The notes: generated from the letters alone by a model not told the origin. A stretch of DNA of 64,000 nucleotides from Meloidogyne chitwoodi (GCA_015183035.1 JACZZP010000008.1:1984001-2048000); one strand, 5' to 3'; shown: positions 26,901 to 38,501, counted from the first letter of the stretch. Numbers and translations are program-made.

Positions 26901-28427
26901 TGTTCCTTTCTTTGTTCTTCAATTGGCCAAGCAAATTCTTTTTGAATAACCTGTTCAAATTCTTCTAATAACATTTTTCCAATCATTTTTTTAGTTTCTT
27001 CCAATTGTGAACCTAAATGTCGAAAACAGTTGACAGCACGTAAATCTGCTCCCAAAACTTCCTTTTAAATAAAAATAAATAAATTTAAAAAAATAAACCA
27101 TAGCAGTTTGTATACATTCAAGTGCTCTAGGTACATCATCCTTAATTAATTTAAATAAAATAAATATAATAAAATAATAAACCTGATTAAGTAACATTTG
27201 TACTGTTATTTGTGCATCTCTAAGACAAGCAATTTCCTTTTTTAAATTTAATTTAATTAAAATTTAATTTAAAAAAACCTTCAATTTATCAAATAATCTT
27301 TGTCTATTAATTTTAGAATAGTAAAGTTTAAGTAAATTTTGTGAACGTTGACACAATTCTGATTTGGCTTTAAACAGTTTTTGTCTAAAAAAAGAAATTT
27401 AATTAAATTGAGAAAAATAAGAAAAGAATTAATATATTTTCGGACAAAACGTCCAAAAACGTAAAATTGGACATTTTGTAGAATTAATTATTTTTGGGTT
27501 TTTAAACTTTTTATTTTATTTTAAAAATTATATTTTAACATTTTTAGGTATTTTAAACACTTAATTAAATTAAAAAAAAAACCTTGTAATTTTAATTCGT
27601 TGAATAGTTTCTTCCAAATCTTCATGTAAAACCTGGTAAGAATTAACACTTTTCCAAAATTGTTCATTTCTATTTTCCAATTGTTGATTTAATAAATTAC
27701 TAATTAAATCATCAAAATATTCTAATTTTTGTTGTAAACGAGTAAATGAACGAAAATAACGGCCATTACAAGCTTCTATTGGTAACTTTAAAATATTTAA
27801 AATTAATTAAAATTTAATTAATTTGTTCCCAAAAATAGATTAATTTAATTAAAATTAAAATAAATTAAAAATAAAATAAACCTGTATTTGCTGATTACTT
27901 TGTATTGAATTTAAAGATCCAAAGCTTTCATGTCTTTCAATAAAAGGATTTGTTGAATTTAAATTTTTTATTTCTTCCCTTTTTCTTTTTTCTATTAAAG
28001 ACAAAAGATTATCAGATTCCCCATTTTTAGGTTCAAGAAAAACAAATTCAAAAGTTTGTTGAGTATGACGAGAAAATGTTGAAGAAAAGAAAATCTTTAA
28101 AATTTAATTAAATTAATTTAAATTAATTTTACATCAGCCACTTCATTTTTAGAAAGTTTTTCTTCTTCTTCTTCCCCAAAATTATTATTATTTTGTTCTT
28201 TTTGTCGTCTAAGTGCTCTTCTTGCCTTTAAATATTGTTTATGTTTTTTTGCTGTAGTTGCCAAATATTGACGAAAATGTTCTAAAGTTATTGAAGGAAT
28301 TGTTTGTGAAGGTAAAATATTTTGTTTAGGTACAAATTGTTCTCCCCAATGACGGGTAAAAAAAGCTGAAACTTCTGAACGTGTTCTACGAGTGTCTGAG
28401 AGAACAGCTGCTAAGTTTTGAGTAAAA
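23950..28427 (-). CDS. vps-54: VPS54, GARP tethering-complex subunit (first exon not located)
   Basis: Subunit of the Golgi-associated retrograde protein complex, which tethers endosome-derived vesicles at the trans-Golgi. The first exon found starts at 28427 (FTQNLAAVLSDTRRTRSEVS, FFTRHWGEQFVPKQN), matching the N-terminal conserved region. The diagnostic middle reads QITVQMLLNQDDVPRALECI then LGADLRAVNCFRHLGSQLEE and KKMIGKMLLEEF, which parallels vertebrate VPS54 closely. A C-terminal VPS54 domain follows, ending FPDDSINDVLQQIKK. About 18 exons. No in-phase initiator was found between 28428 and 29110, so a short upstream exon is missing from this model. Introns hold AAACTTG word arrays and a hAT-type element. 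The neighbouring basic-protein gene starts divergently at 29111. Confidence 0.88.
25290..25735. repeat. AAGTTTATTTAAAAATAAATAAACTTG array
   Basis: A VPS54 intron with about eight partly palindromic copies of CAAGTTTATTTAAAAATAAA followed by TAAACTTG, joined by TCTC or TTTC. It is interrupted by the small hAT-type element at 25412. A looser version fills 24390-24600. Confidence 0.8.
25412..25598. mobile_element. 187-bp hAT-type MITE with internal CTCGTACT satellite
   Basis: Perfect 12-bp terminal inverted repeats CAGTGCTTGGAA / TTCCAAGCACTG are flanked by an exact 8-bp target duplication GTCTCAAG (25404-25411 and 25599-25606). An 8-bp duplication and termini beginning YARNG are the known marks of hAT transposons. 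The interior is almost wholly CTCGTACTACGAGGACAAGT-like units on both strands, able to fold into hairpins. It encodes no transposase, so it must be non-autonomous. Confidence 0.9.
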
Positions 28428-29110
28428 CTAAAAAATTAACTTTAAATTAAACACATTTTTTAAAATTAAAAAAAAATAAAAAATATAATAAAAGAATTAA
28501 AATAAAAATTAAACATGTTTTTTGTAAAATAAAAAATAGTTAATTATAAATTATTTAAAATAAACTCTTAAAAATAAAATAATTAAAAATCAGACATACA
28601 TAAATATGTAAAAACTTGCAAACTAGAAAATAAATTTAAAAAAAAAGAACTCAAAAAATAAAACAAATAAATTAATTTAAAAAAAATCCCCCTCTTCTCT
28701 CAGTAAAAAAATAATTAATTATGAAAACAAATATATATTTACTATTTTTAAAGTTTTTATATCTTTAAATATATTTATAGTTTAAAAGAAGAAGAAGAAA
28801 AATAAACGTTCGTAAACACACAAACAGGTGTTTTATTGTTGCTGCTGCATATTGTATTTTTTAATAAATATTATAAAAAATTATTTACTCTGAAATCGCA
28901 CATGTTTAGAGAACTTAGATAAAACATATTTTTTATAGTGTTTCATAAGACAACAAATTGGATTATTTAATTTATTATTAAAGTATCATCAAATCGCAAA
29001 CTTAAAAATTACAAATTTAAAATAAACTTGAAAATAAAAAATAAACTTAAAAATAAACTTTAAAATTACAAAATTGTAAATTTATTATTAATTGTCTTAA
29101 AGTTTACAAA
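28428..29110. other. Divergent gap VPS54 / basic protein
   Basis: Extremely AT-rich. It should contain the missing VPS54 start and both promoters. AAACTTA/AAATAAACTT words occur at 29000-29090. No RNA gene was seen. Confidence 0.35.
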
Positions 29111-29628
29111 ATGAATGAATATATACCAACAACTAGTAATACTACAACTAATACTAATTTAAATAATTATTCTATCAATCAACGTCGATTAAAATGGATT
29201 TCTTCAAATTTAAAAAACAAACAACAAAATAATTATTTAAATTCAAGTTTTAATAATTCTCAACAAAATTCAAGTTTTTCATTTCAAGTAGAAGAAGAAG
29301 AAGAAAATTTTGACAAAATTAAATTAATTAAAGAAAAATTAAAAAATAAAAAAAATAAAATGTTGGTTAGTACAAGGGGAAATTTTAAAAATTAAAATCT
29401 TTTAAATAAAAAAAATTAACCAAATTTAAAATAAAAAAATATAAAAATTTTAATTATTTTTTACCTATTTAGGGAACAAAAAAGTATAAAAAAACGTCAA
29501 AATTATCAAAAAATATTTTATCAAAATATTGCCCAAAATGTCAAAAAAGAAGAAGAAAAAATTTAGCTAATTTAAATGAAAAAAGAAAAAATTCAAGTTT
29601 TAATTGTTGGATTAGAAAATTAAGGTAA
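29111..29628 (+). CDS. Small Asn/Lys-rich basic protein, unknown
   Basis: Not recognised. Exon 1 starts MNEYIPTTSNTTTNTNLNNY and continues with INQRRLKWISSNLKNK, a Ser/Asn/Gln patch, an EEEEE run and a basic helix (KLIKEKLKNKKNKML), with a donor at 29365. Exon 2 (29474-29628) reads on in phase: GTKKYKKTSKLSKNILSKYC then PKCQKRRRKNLANLNEKRKN and SSFNCWIRKLR, then stop. The CPKC pair and strong positive charge suggest a nuclear or nucleic-acid-binding protein, but a single CxxC is weak evidence. Low complexity means the model could be partly spurious. The exon joint keeps frame through GT-AG borders, which supports it. Confidence 0.45.
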
Positions 29629-29921
29629 AAAATAGGTGTTTTGAGTGGGAGGAGAGAAAATAAATTTTAAAAAAAATTATTTTTTAAATTTACTTAATTT
29701 ATTTTAAATAAAATTTATTTTTCTATTGATATTTTAATTTTTTTAATAATTTAAAGAACAATTTAATTTGAAAATCGCAAACTTAAAAAATAAAACTTAA
29801 ACTAAAAACAAATAAACTTGAAAACAAATAAAACATAAACTAAAAACAAATAAACTTGAAAACAAATAAAACATAAACTAAAAACAAATAAAACTTTAAA
29901 TCTTTAAAATAATTTTTAAGC

Positions 29922-32900
29922 ATGGAAAAAACATCAAAAGAAATTAAAGAAGATAATAATAAAAAAGAAACTTTAATTTGTGGAAAACCAATAAAAGAAT
30001 GGGCATTTTGGATAATTGTTGCATTTTTAGCAAGCCTTACAATTAAAGATATTATTAATTTAGTTAGTTTATTTGTTTTAAATAAATTTAATTAATTTAA
30101 AGGTAACAGAATATTGTAAACATCCAAAAAAATCAGATATGAGTGGTAAAATTAATTTTAAAAAAAATTATTTATTTTTTTAATTAAAAGTTCATTTTAA
30201 TGAAACAATGAAAATGCCAAATATAACATTTTGTATGAGTAGAGAACAAGCATGGAGTCATTTTAAGTAAAATAATATAAATTAATTAATTAAAATAAAT
30301 TAATTAAAGATTAAATAACACAGAAAATACCCAAATATGGGATAAAATAACAGCTAAACAATTGTCAAATATGACAAAAAAAGAAGATTTTCTTACAAAA
30401 CAATGGGATTATAGAATAATTATGGAAACATATAATTTAGTAATTTAATAAAATTAATTAAAAATTAATTTAATTTTTAAAGATATCAACACTAACAAGT
30501 ATGGAAAGAGAAACAACTGCTCATGGCACTGTTTCTACTATTGAAAAATTTAATACACAAGCAAAATTAAAAGAAATGAGAAAAATATCAAAAGTATAAA
30601 TAATTAAAAAATATTTTTTAAAAATTAAATTTTCTAGTTTTGGTTAGAAGAATTAAAAAAGAGAAATATTAATTTTGAAGAATTTGTACAAAAAGTTGGA
30701 AAAGAAACATTGGTTAGTTTTTAATTAATTAAAATAAAATTTATTTAAAACAAATTATAAGCGTCATTCCCTTCAAAGATTTCAAAGAACTACTTTTGAT
30801 GAAGATGAAGTAATAAATACACAATTAAAAATTACTTGGTTATCACAAGTGCAACTTTGGTAAAACATTTAAAAGATTAAACAAAACATACAAGAAAATC
30901 AAAACATAAAATAAAAATAAAAAAAACATTACAAAAACATCAAACAAAAGATAAAAACATTCATTAAAATAATAAACATTTAAAACATTTCAAAAACATC
31001 TAAACATCAATTAAAATATTGCAAAAAACATAAAACAATTAAAAACATTATAATTAAATATAATGTTTAAAACAGTTTTAAGAAAAAACTTAAAACTTGA
31101 AAATAAGCTTAAAAAATTAAAAATGTTTTAAAACAATTAGAGTCTTAGAAAATTAATAAAACAATTTTATTAAAATCTAATAAATTTATTTATAGTTTTC
31201 AACCAACTTTTGATGAAGCTAATTACAAAACAATTAGTGAACAAGTAAAATAATAATATTTAATTTAATTTAAAAAATTAAAAAAAGGGTCAATTTTTTA
31301 TAATATCATTATCTCACAATGCTGAAAATATAGATGGAGAACAAATTGATTGTATGTCTGGTTAGTTATAAAATAAATAAATAAAATAAATTAATTTTTA
31401 AAAAGCTGATTTTCATGGACGTCCAAGTTCATCTAGTCGTTTTATGGGAAGTAAAGGAATTACAAAAGATGGATTTACTGATGAAGTAATTATTATATTT
31501 TTAAAATTAAAATGAAATTAATTTTAAAAATTAGTTATGTATTGGTATGATGCACGAAACAACTGTTGATGTTAAAGCAAGATATAAAATGTTACCTAAT
31601 AAAGAAGAGGGAACAGCATGTGCTGATATTGATGAAGATAATGTGAGATATTTTTACAAAAAAATATTATTATTTTTTTTTAAAGTCAGAAACAGAATGG
31701 GACTGCCATTTACGTTGTCGTCTCGAATTTATTCGTAATTTGTGTCAATGTACTCCCCCAACATTAAGTTATTTAATTGAATCAGAAAAAGAAGAAAAAG
31801 AATTAAAAGAATGGCCAATATGTAATTATGAAAAATGTAAAGTAGAGTAAGTTGGAAATTAAAAAATAATTAAATTAAAAAAATTAAAAGTGTACAAGGA
31901 AAGAATTATAGCGACGAGGAGTGTACAAAAAATTGTTTTAGAAGTTGTGACCAAATTCGTTATAATATTAAACATGAACAAAAAGGAAAGAGTTTGAGAC
32001 CAGGTAAATTAAAAAAATAAAATAAAAATTTATTTTTTTAGATTTAACAACAATAATTTTAAATTGGGATTCATTTGAATATTTATCAATGGAACAAGAT
32101 TGGGTATGGTCTATTACTACATTTATTGCTGCATTAGGTGGAAGTATTGGAATGTGGTTAGGATTGTCTATTTTGAGTTTAATACAAGTAAATATAATTA
32201 ATTTTTATTAAATTTAAACTTTAAATTTACAAACTTAAAAATTATTCTCTTATTTTTAAAATAAAACTTAAGCCATGAAAGATTATATAGTACATATAAA
32301 AACAAAACTTAAAATTAAAAATAAACTTTAAAATTACAAACTTAAAAATAAACTTTAAAATTACAAACTTAAAAATAAACTTTAAAATTACAAACTTAAA
32401 AATAAACTTTAAAATTACAAACTTAAAAATAAACTTTAAAATTACAAACTTAAAAATAAACTCTAAAATTACAACCCTAAAAATAAACTTTAAAATTACA
32501 AACTTAAAAATAAACTTTAAAATTACAAACTTAAAAATTATTTCAGGGAAGTACTTATTTAGTTACTTACATTGACCAAAATGTTGCTAGAAAGAAAATA
32601 AAAAATAATGAAGAAGAAATATCAAAAACATATCAAAATCAACAAAACATAGAAAATAGGAAATATTCAAAAACTTCATTAACTGCAAGTCAAGAAGAAA
32701 ATAAATTAGCATCTAATCCTTTTGTTAGTCCTTTTAAGAAGGTAAGAGATAAAGAAAATGGAAAAATAAACTTGAAAATTACAAACTTAAAAAATAAAAT
32801 AAACTTGAAAAAATAATAAATAGAAAATAAACTTGAAAATTACAAACTTAAGAGTAAAAAAAACAATTTTTCAAGAAAAAGTTTTAATATTAAAATATAT

Positions 32901-32945
32901 ATTTTTATATAGTCAAATCAAAAACAAGCTGTGACTGAGAAGTGA
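29922..32945 (+). CDS. DEG/ENaC (ASC-family) sodium channel subunit
   Basis: Amiloride-sensitive-type cation channel subunit; trimers form mechanosensory, acid- or peptide-gated channels in nematode neurons and muscle. A short N terminus leads to TM1 (EWAFWIIVAFLASLTIKDII) and then the post-TM1 signature (MKMPNITFCMSREQ). A large extracellular domain follows, with Cys-rich blocks (DCHLRCRLEFIRNLCQCTPP, CNYEKCKVDVQGKNYS, CTKNCFRSCDQIRYN). TM2 reads WVWSITTFIAALGGSIGMWL then GLSILSLIQ; GGS is the G-x-S selectivity filter. A cytosolic tail ends at 32945. About 16 exons. The extracellular domain looks compact and I cannot place it in a named subfamily. Introns contain AAACATT and AAACTT word arrays. 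Confidence 0.9.
30870..31150. repeat. AAACATT word cluster in DEG/ENaC intron
   Basis: This intron repeats AAAACATT/AACATC words about twenty times, grading at its 3' side into AAAACTTAAAACTTG. The same AAACATT word dominates introns at 51.6-52.0 kb and the spacer at 53.7-54.0 kb. Confidence 0.65.
32316..32540. repeat. 27-bp tandem array
   Basis: About eight copies of the 27-base unit AAAAATAAACTTTAAAATTA + CAAACTT, nearly perfect (one copy has CAACCCT), in the intron just after the TM2 exon of the DEG/ENaC gene. Confidence 0.9.
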
Positions 32946-33342
32946 AAAGAAATAAAAAATAGAATATAAGAAGAGCTAATTTAAAAATAATGTGATTATT
33001 AAAAACACTCAATTTTAATTTAAAATTAAATAAAAAATTTAAAAACCTGTTAATTGTAAAATTAGTTGAGACTGTCGATGAAGAAAGTGTAGTGGGTGTA
33101 AGTGAAGGACTTTGCAATGACATCACTTTTTAATAATTGTTTTTGTTGTTTTATTGATGAAAAAATAATATTTTTTTCTAAAACTAAAATTAATTTTAAA
33201 TATTAAAATATACAAAAATATTTAAAGTGCTAAAAACACTAAATTAAATAAAAAAAATAAAATTTTAAATGTTAATTTTTATTTTAAAATACAACAAATG
33301 AAAAAAAATTAAATGCAAAAAAATAAATTAGTAAATAATTGT
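32946..33342. other. Convergent gap
   Basis: AT-rich 400 bp between the 3' ends of the channel and ESCO genes. A minus-strand open frame at 32905-33126 overlaps the channel tail and is low-complexity, so it is not called. Confidence 0.35.
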
Positions 33343-34779
33343 TTAAGCAATAATTTTTGCAGCCAATGAATTAACTTGATCATTAATTGGGTCAACATGT
33401 GAATAGGTTATATAACGATTTTGTTGTTGTTCAGAATTGTTGTCTAAAAAAATTAAATCAAAATTTTATAAATAATTTAAATAAAGAAAAAAACCTTTTT
33501 TGCTTTCATCAACATAATTAATAGCTAATTTAACACAAAAATCATTTGGATCGCCAAAAGCAATTCTTGATTTTGGAAGAATGTTACCATCTTTTGGGAC
33601 CAAAAAACGTCTAGCAGAATCCAAAAGGAAAGATGCAAGACCTTTTCTTCTCAAATGAGAGTGGACCCAAATTCTATCAACGCCAAGGAATGAACCAATT
33701 TTGGATTTGAAGTGCTTAAAATTATAAAAAATAATAATTTTTTAAAAAAGGTGACAAAATAACCCAAAAATAAAATTTTAAATAATTAACAAACCTTCTG
33801 TACAGGCATTAAAGTAACTTCGCCAACAGGTTCAATAAGCAACAACCCTCCGACAAATGGTGGCTTTGAATCGCTAACAAAAACAAATCCTCGACGCTTT
33901 CCGTGTGCATCCCAAACTGGCAAATCTGTTGCATAACCAATTTCATCATTCACAAAATTCTAAAAATTAAAAAAAATATTAAAAAACGAAAATGACAAAC
34001 TTAAAGGAAATTAAAACCATCAAACAACATCGAACCCAATACCCTCCTCAAGCAAGCCAAACACACTAACCACTCGACCACTAATGTACAATAGAATTAG
34101 TGAAAAAATAATACTAATATTTGTTAATGAATCACGTTACAAACTAATTTTTACAAATTAAACTTGTTCTTTACTAACATTTATTATTGTTTCCAATTTT
34201 CGTTTAAGTGTAGCAGTAGAAGTTGAAGACAGTCCAAACAATGTACCTGGAATTGGAGTTTCTACATTTTCATTTGGAAGAAAGCTATAAATTAAAAATT
34301 GAAAAAAACAATCAATCAAAATTAAAAAACCTTTTCCATTGCTCAATCTGTGTTTGTGAAACTCTAAAATTAGCAGTTTCAGTAAATCGGTTATGAAAGC
34401 GTTCATGTTGTTTGACGTCGGAAGGTGTTTCAAGACTGTAAACCATTCCGCACTAGAAATATAAACAAATTTAAATTTTTAAAATCTCTAGGATCAACTA
34501 TTTTAAACTTTGCTAGCCTTTAAAGTAAAAAATAAATTTAGAAAACTCAGAACATTAATAAACGAAAACCTTAACACAATGTTCCATTCCAATTCCTTTT
34601 TGGCCAACATCAATAATTGTTTGTTTTCCATTTTCTATACATTTTAATATTGATGATAGATTTTTCTTTCTTCTAGGTGTTGATTTTGTTCGTCGTAATA
34701 ATTGATCTTTGAAAGCATTAGAAGAAATTGCTGAAGCACGTGGCGATGAAAAGAAAAGATTAAGTGAAGACTGCTGCAT
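33343..34779 (-). CDS. N-acetyltransferase ESCO/Eco1 (sister-chromatid cohesion)
   Basis: Acetylates the SMC3 subunit of cohesin to establish cohesion in S phase. The start MQQSSLNLFF is itself a canonical PCNA-binding PIP box (Q-x-x-L-x-x-F-F), fitting coupling to the replication fork. Then comes the C2H2 zinc finger CVKCGMVYSLETPSDVKQHE ... RFHN, a linker, and the acetyltransferase: DLPVWDAHGKRRGFVFVSDS, LMPVQKHFKSKIGSFLGVDR, and acetyl-CoA motif IWVHSHLRRKGLASFLLDSA (RRKGLA). The family ending is IAFGDPNDFCVKLAINYV. Five exons give about 310 residues, short compared with vertebrate ESCO1/2, which carry long N-terminal extensions. One intron holds a tRNA-like sequence. Confidence 0.9.
34012..34087 (-). 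pseudogene. tRNA-like sequence in ESCO intron
   Basis: On the minus strand, A box TGGTCGAGTGGTTAGTG (Ser/Leu-like) and B box TTGGGTTCGATG. The middle region is too irregular to give an anticodon arm, and the acceptor halves do not pair. Confidence 0.45.
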
Positions 34780-34994
34780 TTTTATTAATAAATAGTTAAT
34801 TCCTAAAAATTAAAAACAATACAAATATAAAAAGAAAAATAAATTTTTGTTTTTTTCTTTTTCGTATCTCTTTTTTAAACATTCTCTCCAAAACATTTAA
34901 TCAAACGCATTAAAGTCTCATACCATTTTTTATAAAAATTTCCCAACAAAAAATATTTTTTATTTTTAAATTTTTATATTTTTGTTTTTATTTC

Positions 34995-35298
34995 TAGAGA
35001 TCGGAACGGGAACGGGTCCCGATCCCGTTTCCCGGTTTCCCGGCTTTTTTTGAGTCACCGGGATGAAAACGGGAACGGGAATACCCGGTTTTCCCGGTTC
35101 GGGTCCCGGCCGGTAATTAAATTTCCAATTCCCGGTCATTTTTCCCGGTTTCCCGGTTTTCCCGGTCATGACCCGGTGATTTTTTGAACTGGAAAAAAGC
35201 GGGAATTCCCGATTTTCCCGGGCCGGGTTCCCTCCCGGTCGTTCCATTCTAAAATTTCCCGTTTCCCGGTCCCGGGTTTTTCAAAATTCCGATCTCTA
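34995..35298. mobile_element. 304-bp hAT-type MITE filled with CCCGGTTT satellite
   Basis: Perfect 12-bp inverted termini TAGAGATCGGAA / TTCCGATCTCTA with an exact 8-bp target duplication TTTATTTC (34987-34994 and 35299-35306). These match the hAT rules (8-bp duplication, YARNG end). The interior is dense in CCCGG, GGGAACGGG and TTTCCCGG units and is by far the most GC-rich stretch in the window. No transposase is encoded; the open frame across it is a product of the satellite. Confidence 0.9.
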
Positions 35299-35503
35299 TT
35301 TATTTCTTATCTTTATAAAAATGTTCGCATTCTTTTTTCTATTTTTTCTTATCAAAAGATAAAAAGAAAACAAAGTACACTTATTGGTATCTTTAAAACA
35401 AATTTTTTTCAACTATTTGCGGACAAAACTTTGCGGATAAATTTTATTCAGCAATTTTACTAAAAAGAATAAAATTTAAGACCAAGATTACACCAAAACA
35501 ACC

Positions 35504-35581
35504 ATCAACCACCGCCAGGCATCGAACTCGGGTAAACCCCTAAATTCAAATCGGAAGCGTTAACCATTACACCACGGAACT
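35504..35581 (-). pseudogene. tRNA-like sequence (Gln-like)
   Basis: On the minus strand AGTTCCGTGGTGTAATGGTT closely resembles the start of nematode tRNA-Gln. GATTTGAAT sits where a UUG anticodon loop would be, and GAGTTCGATGCC is the B box. The acceptor halves AGTTCCG/CGGTGGT pair at about 5 of 7 positions counting a wobble, but the anticodon stem is broken. Confidence 0.5.
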
Positions 35582-36516
35582 GCTATGTCTATTTTCCATT
35601 AAAAAAGAATATAACTAATATAATAATGTGTTTTCTAGTTATTTGTAGTTTAATTTAATAAAATAAGTAAAGCTTTATCATTCCAGTCGATCTTTTCTGT
35701 TTCTTTTAGATATTCAAAATTTTTTAGACTACAAATAAATACAAGATATTTTAATTAAAAGAAATATTTGTCCGCAAAAATGAGTTAACCCCAAATAAAT
35801 ACTTATCTTATTATTTTCCTTCCCTCCTTTTTTTAACCTTCCATTAAATTTTTTCTCTTTTATATATTTTTTTCTTTATAAATATTCAAACAAACAACAA
35901 ATGTTGAGAGGCAAACACACACAAAACAAAAAATAATTTTTTTTAATTTTTTACTCGTGTCAACCTATAATTTTGTCTACCTCAATTAATTCTCTCTTTT
36001 TTCCCCATTTCTTTTTAAATTCTATCAATTAATTTTTAACAAAAAAAAATTAAAAAAATTGTTTTTTTTTTAATTATAAAAGAAAACACACTTTAAAAAA
36101 TCTTTTTTTTTGTCAAAATTAAAGTTTCCTCTAACAATATTTTTTAAATGTAAAAATGTAAAAAGATCATTATCTACTCTTATATCAATTTTTTAATATT
36201 TATAGGCTAAAATTATACGGAATAATTGATTTTTTAAATTATGTTTAAGAAAAAAATTCAGTAAAAATTTTAAATGAGGATTTTTTATTTTTTTTGGCAT
36301 TTTATTATTTTTAAATGACACTTTATCCCAAAATATATTAAAATGAAAATAGTGTGTAAATTATGAGAGAGAAGAGAAAAAGGGAGATTTTTTAACTTTT
36401 CAAATCATTTTAAAAAATATCAACAAACAAAAATAAATTTATAACCATTCTTTTCACTTTAATTTAATAAAGAATGCCTAATTTAATTAATTATTTAGAA
36501 AAAAAGTATTTAAAAA
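35582..36516. other. Upstream region of the SWEET gene
   Basis: AT-rich, with homopolymer A and T runs; GTCCGCAAAAATG near 35770 is an inverted copy of the TTGCGGAC repeat end at 35408. No gene recognised. Confidence 0.35.
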
Positions 36517-37418
36517 ATGGAGCCATTAGATTTATTTACTATTTGGTTAACATTTTTTTCTATTTGCTTTACTTTTTTGCCATTGTAAGTTTTTTAATTT
36601 TAAATTCAAATTTTATTTTTTTAAAGGTTTGTTGTAATGGATTGGCGTAAAAGAGGAACAGCAGAAGGCTTTTCTTCTCTCAGTTATGTACTTCCTCTTT
36701 TAATGATGTGTTGTTGGTTTAAACATGGTTTAATTACTCAGGACAAAATTAATATGTTCATTAATGGAATCAATTTATTATTCTTTTCTTTTTATATTTC
36801 TGCCTTTTGGTTTTATCAGCCTAAAAGGGTTTTTTAATTTTTAAATTTATTTTTTTTATCAAAAATTAATATTTTAAGAAATTCCTTTATGGTCAATTAT
36901 CTGCCGTTGCTTTAATGGTCTCTATAATATTTAAATATGTTAATACTAAACCTGAAGAAAATCAGGCTGATTTGATGGGTTCATTTTACTTTTTTAAATT
37001 ATTATTTTTTTAATTTAGGTGGAATTGCTGCATTTACTCAAATTGCTTCAATGGCTGGGGGTGTATATGATTTGGTATTTTAATTTTTTGAATTTTGTAA
37101 AAAATAATATTAGAATAGAGCAATTCAACTTAAAACAACGGAATATATTCCCGCTCAAATCCAATTTGGATTTTTTGCTTTGACATTGCAATGGACAATT
37201 TTTGGTTTTATTGTGGGGAATCCATATATGATGGTTTATTTTTTTAATTTAAAAAATTAAAGAAAAATAAAATTAAGGTAGCCAATGCAGCAGGATTAGC
37301 ATTAAATATTGCAACTTTAACTTTATATATTATTTATCCACCAAAGACTTGGAAAGTTCCTATTTTTGGTGTTGGAGGAGGGGAAGAAGCTTTGCATGAG
37401 GAGAAGAAGGAAAAATAA
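36517..37418 (+). CDS. SWEET-family sugar transporter
   Basis: Passive sugar uniporter of the MtN3/saliva family in the plasma or vesicle membrane. The chain starts MEPLDLFTIWLTFFSICFTF and has the seven-helix layout of two three-helix bundles joined by a linker helix. Typical motifs are KRGTAEGFSSLSYVLPLLMM (first MtN3 repeat; G-x-x-x-P-like helix), LYGQLSAVALMVS, GGIAAFTQIASMAGGVYDLN, TTEYIPAQIQFGFFALTLQW (second repeat, P-x-x-x-x loop) and NAAGLALNIATLTLYIIYPP. The tail is short and acidic. Five or six exons, about 220 residues, the usual size. The gene is convergent with gluconokinase, 170 bp or less away depending on that gene's 3' end. Confidence 0.9.
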
Positions 37419-37883
37419 ATTATTTATATAGGTTTTTTAATGTATTAGTTTTAAATTTTAAAAAATATATATAATTTTAAGCTTTATATGTTTTTATTTT
37501 CTATCATAGGGTGGTTTCAGTAAAAATAGGAAGACTTTTTAAAATATTATTGAAATCGCCCTCTCTTTAATTGTCCCTAAAATATATATTTACTTTATAT
37601 AAATAAATACCTGTTTTGATAGTAATTCCCGCTTTTTCTGGCTGGATTCAAAAATATATTCCTTGTAAATATGTAGTCTCTGCACTTCCAAAAAATAAAT
37701 TCTGTATGTTCGTAGCGGTTTTGAAACTTTCGTTGTTATTTTCAAAAACATATACAGTTGGTTCGTAAACCCAGGCAAAACCTTTGGGTACCTTTTGGAA
37801 TTTTTAACAATTTTAAATGCTAAATTTTTGTTCGTTTCTTTGTTAATACCAACAATGCTTAATCCGGTAATTTTAAGATAAAA

Positions 37884-38501
37884 TTATGTCAAAATATTAT
37901 AGAAAATTAACTGAATTAAATGTTGACTCATTAGAACAATTAAAATAAAATATTTAAAAAATACCTCAAAATCTTGCAATTGTGAAGGGAGCAAGTTGGG
38001 AGATGCAAAATGGTAAGGAGGATGTTTTGCTCTGTAAATTAGTCTTTCTCGCAACGTTTCTTCGTTTACCCTTAGCAGAACAATTTTAACATTATTCTCT
38101 CTTGATTCTTTACTACCCAAAAGTATTTCACTTAAAAATCAAAAATAGTTTGAAAAAATTAAAAAAAAACCGATATGCTTTATTAAGTGCTGAACAAGTG
38201 ATAACCATTTTCTTCTCAGGATTATTTTGCCACAGAGCAGCTAATGAAATTAGCCATGGTTGTCTATCTTCATCTTAAAATATTAAAAATTATATTCTCT
38301 TCTAAAATAAAATAATTAAAAAAAACCATTCAATGGAATACCAGCAGACATTTTTTGTTTCATTTCTTCAGAGTGAAAATCATCCCCTTCTACAAAATTG
38401 TATTTAATTAAATCAGCCAAAATCTTTCCAACTGTTGTTTTTCCACTTCCCATAGGTCCACCAATAAAGATTACGTTAGGTGGATCATTTTTTGTTGTCA
38501 T
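37884..38501 (-). CDS. Gluconokinase (IDNK), 3' end uncertain
   Basis: Phosphorylates gluconate to 6-phosphogluconate with ATP. Exon 1 reads NVIFIGGPMGSGKTTVGKIL (P-loop G-P-M-G-S-G-K-T-T), then FVEGDDFHSEEMKQKMSAGI, the family signature. It continues DEDRQPWLISLAALW, KMVITCSALNKAYREILLG and VLLRVNEETLRERLIYRAKH, and YHFASPNLLPSQLQDFE. After DFE there is a GT donor, but the expected C-terminal strand (SIVGINKETNKNLAFKIVKN, around 37868-37800) is not in matching phase with the best acceptor. Either a GC donor just upstream (after CTTCACAATT) is used or the gene is damaged. If that exon is used, the frame runs on to a stop at 37590 with an unfamiliar tail. It lies 166 bp downstream of CWF19L1 on the same strand. 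Confidence 0.85.

Noticed and set aside
32905..33126. Minus-strand 73-codon frame starting MMSLQSPSLTPTTLSS
   Set aside because: It overlaps the tail of the DEG/ENaC gene, has no splice partners, and turns into Phe/Leu low complexity.
34966..35247. 93-codon minus-strand frame across 35.0-35.25 kb
   Set aside because: It lies within the CCCGG satellite of the second MITE and has no protein character.
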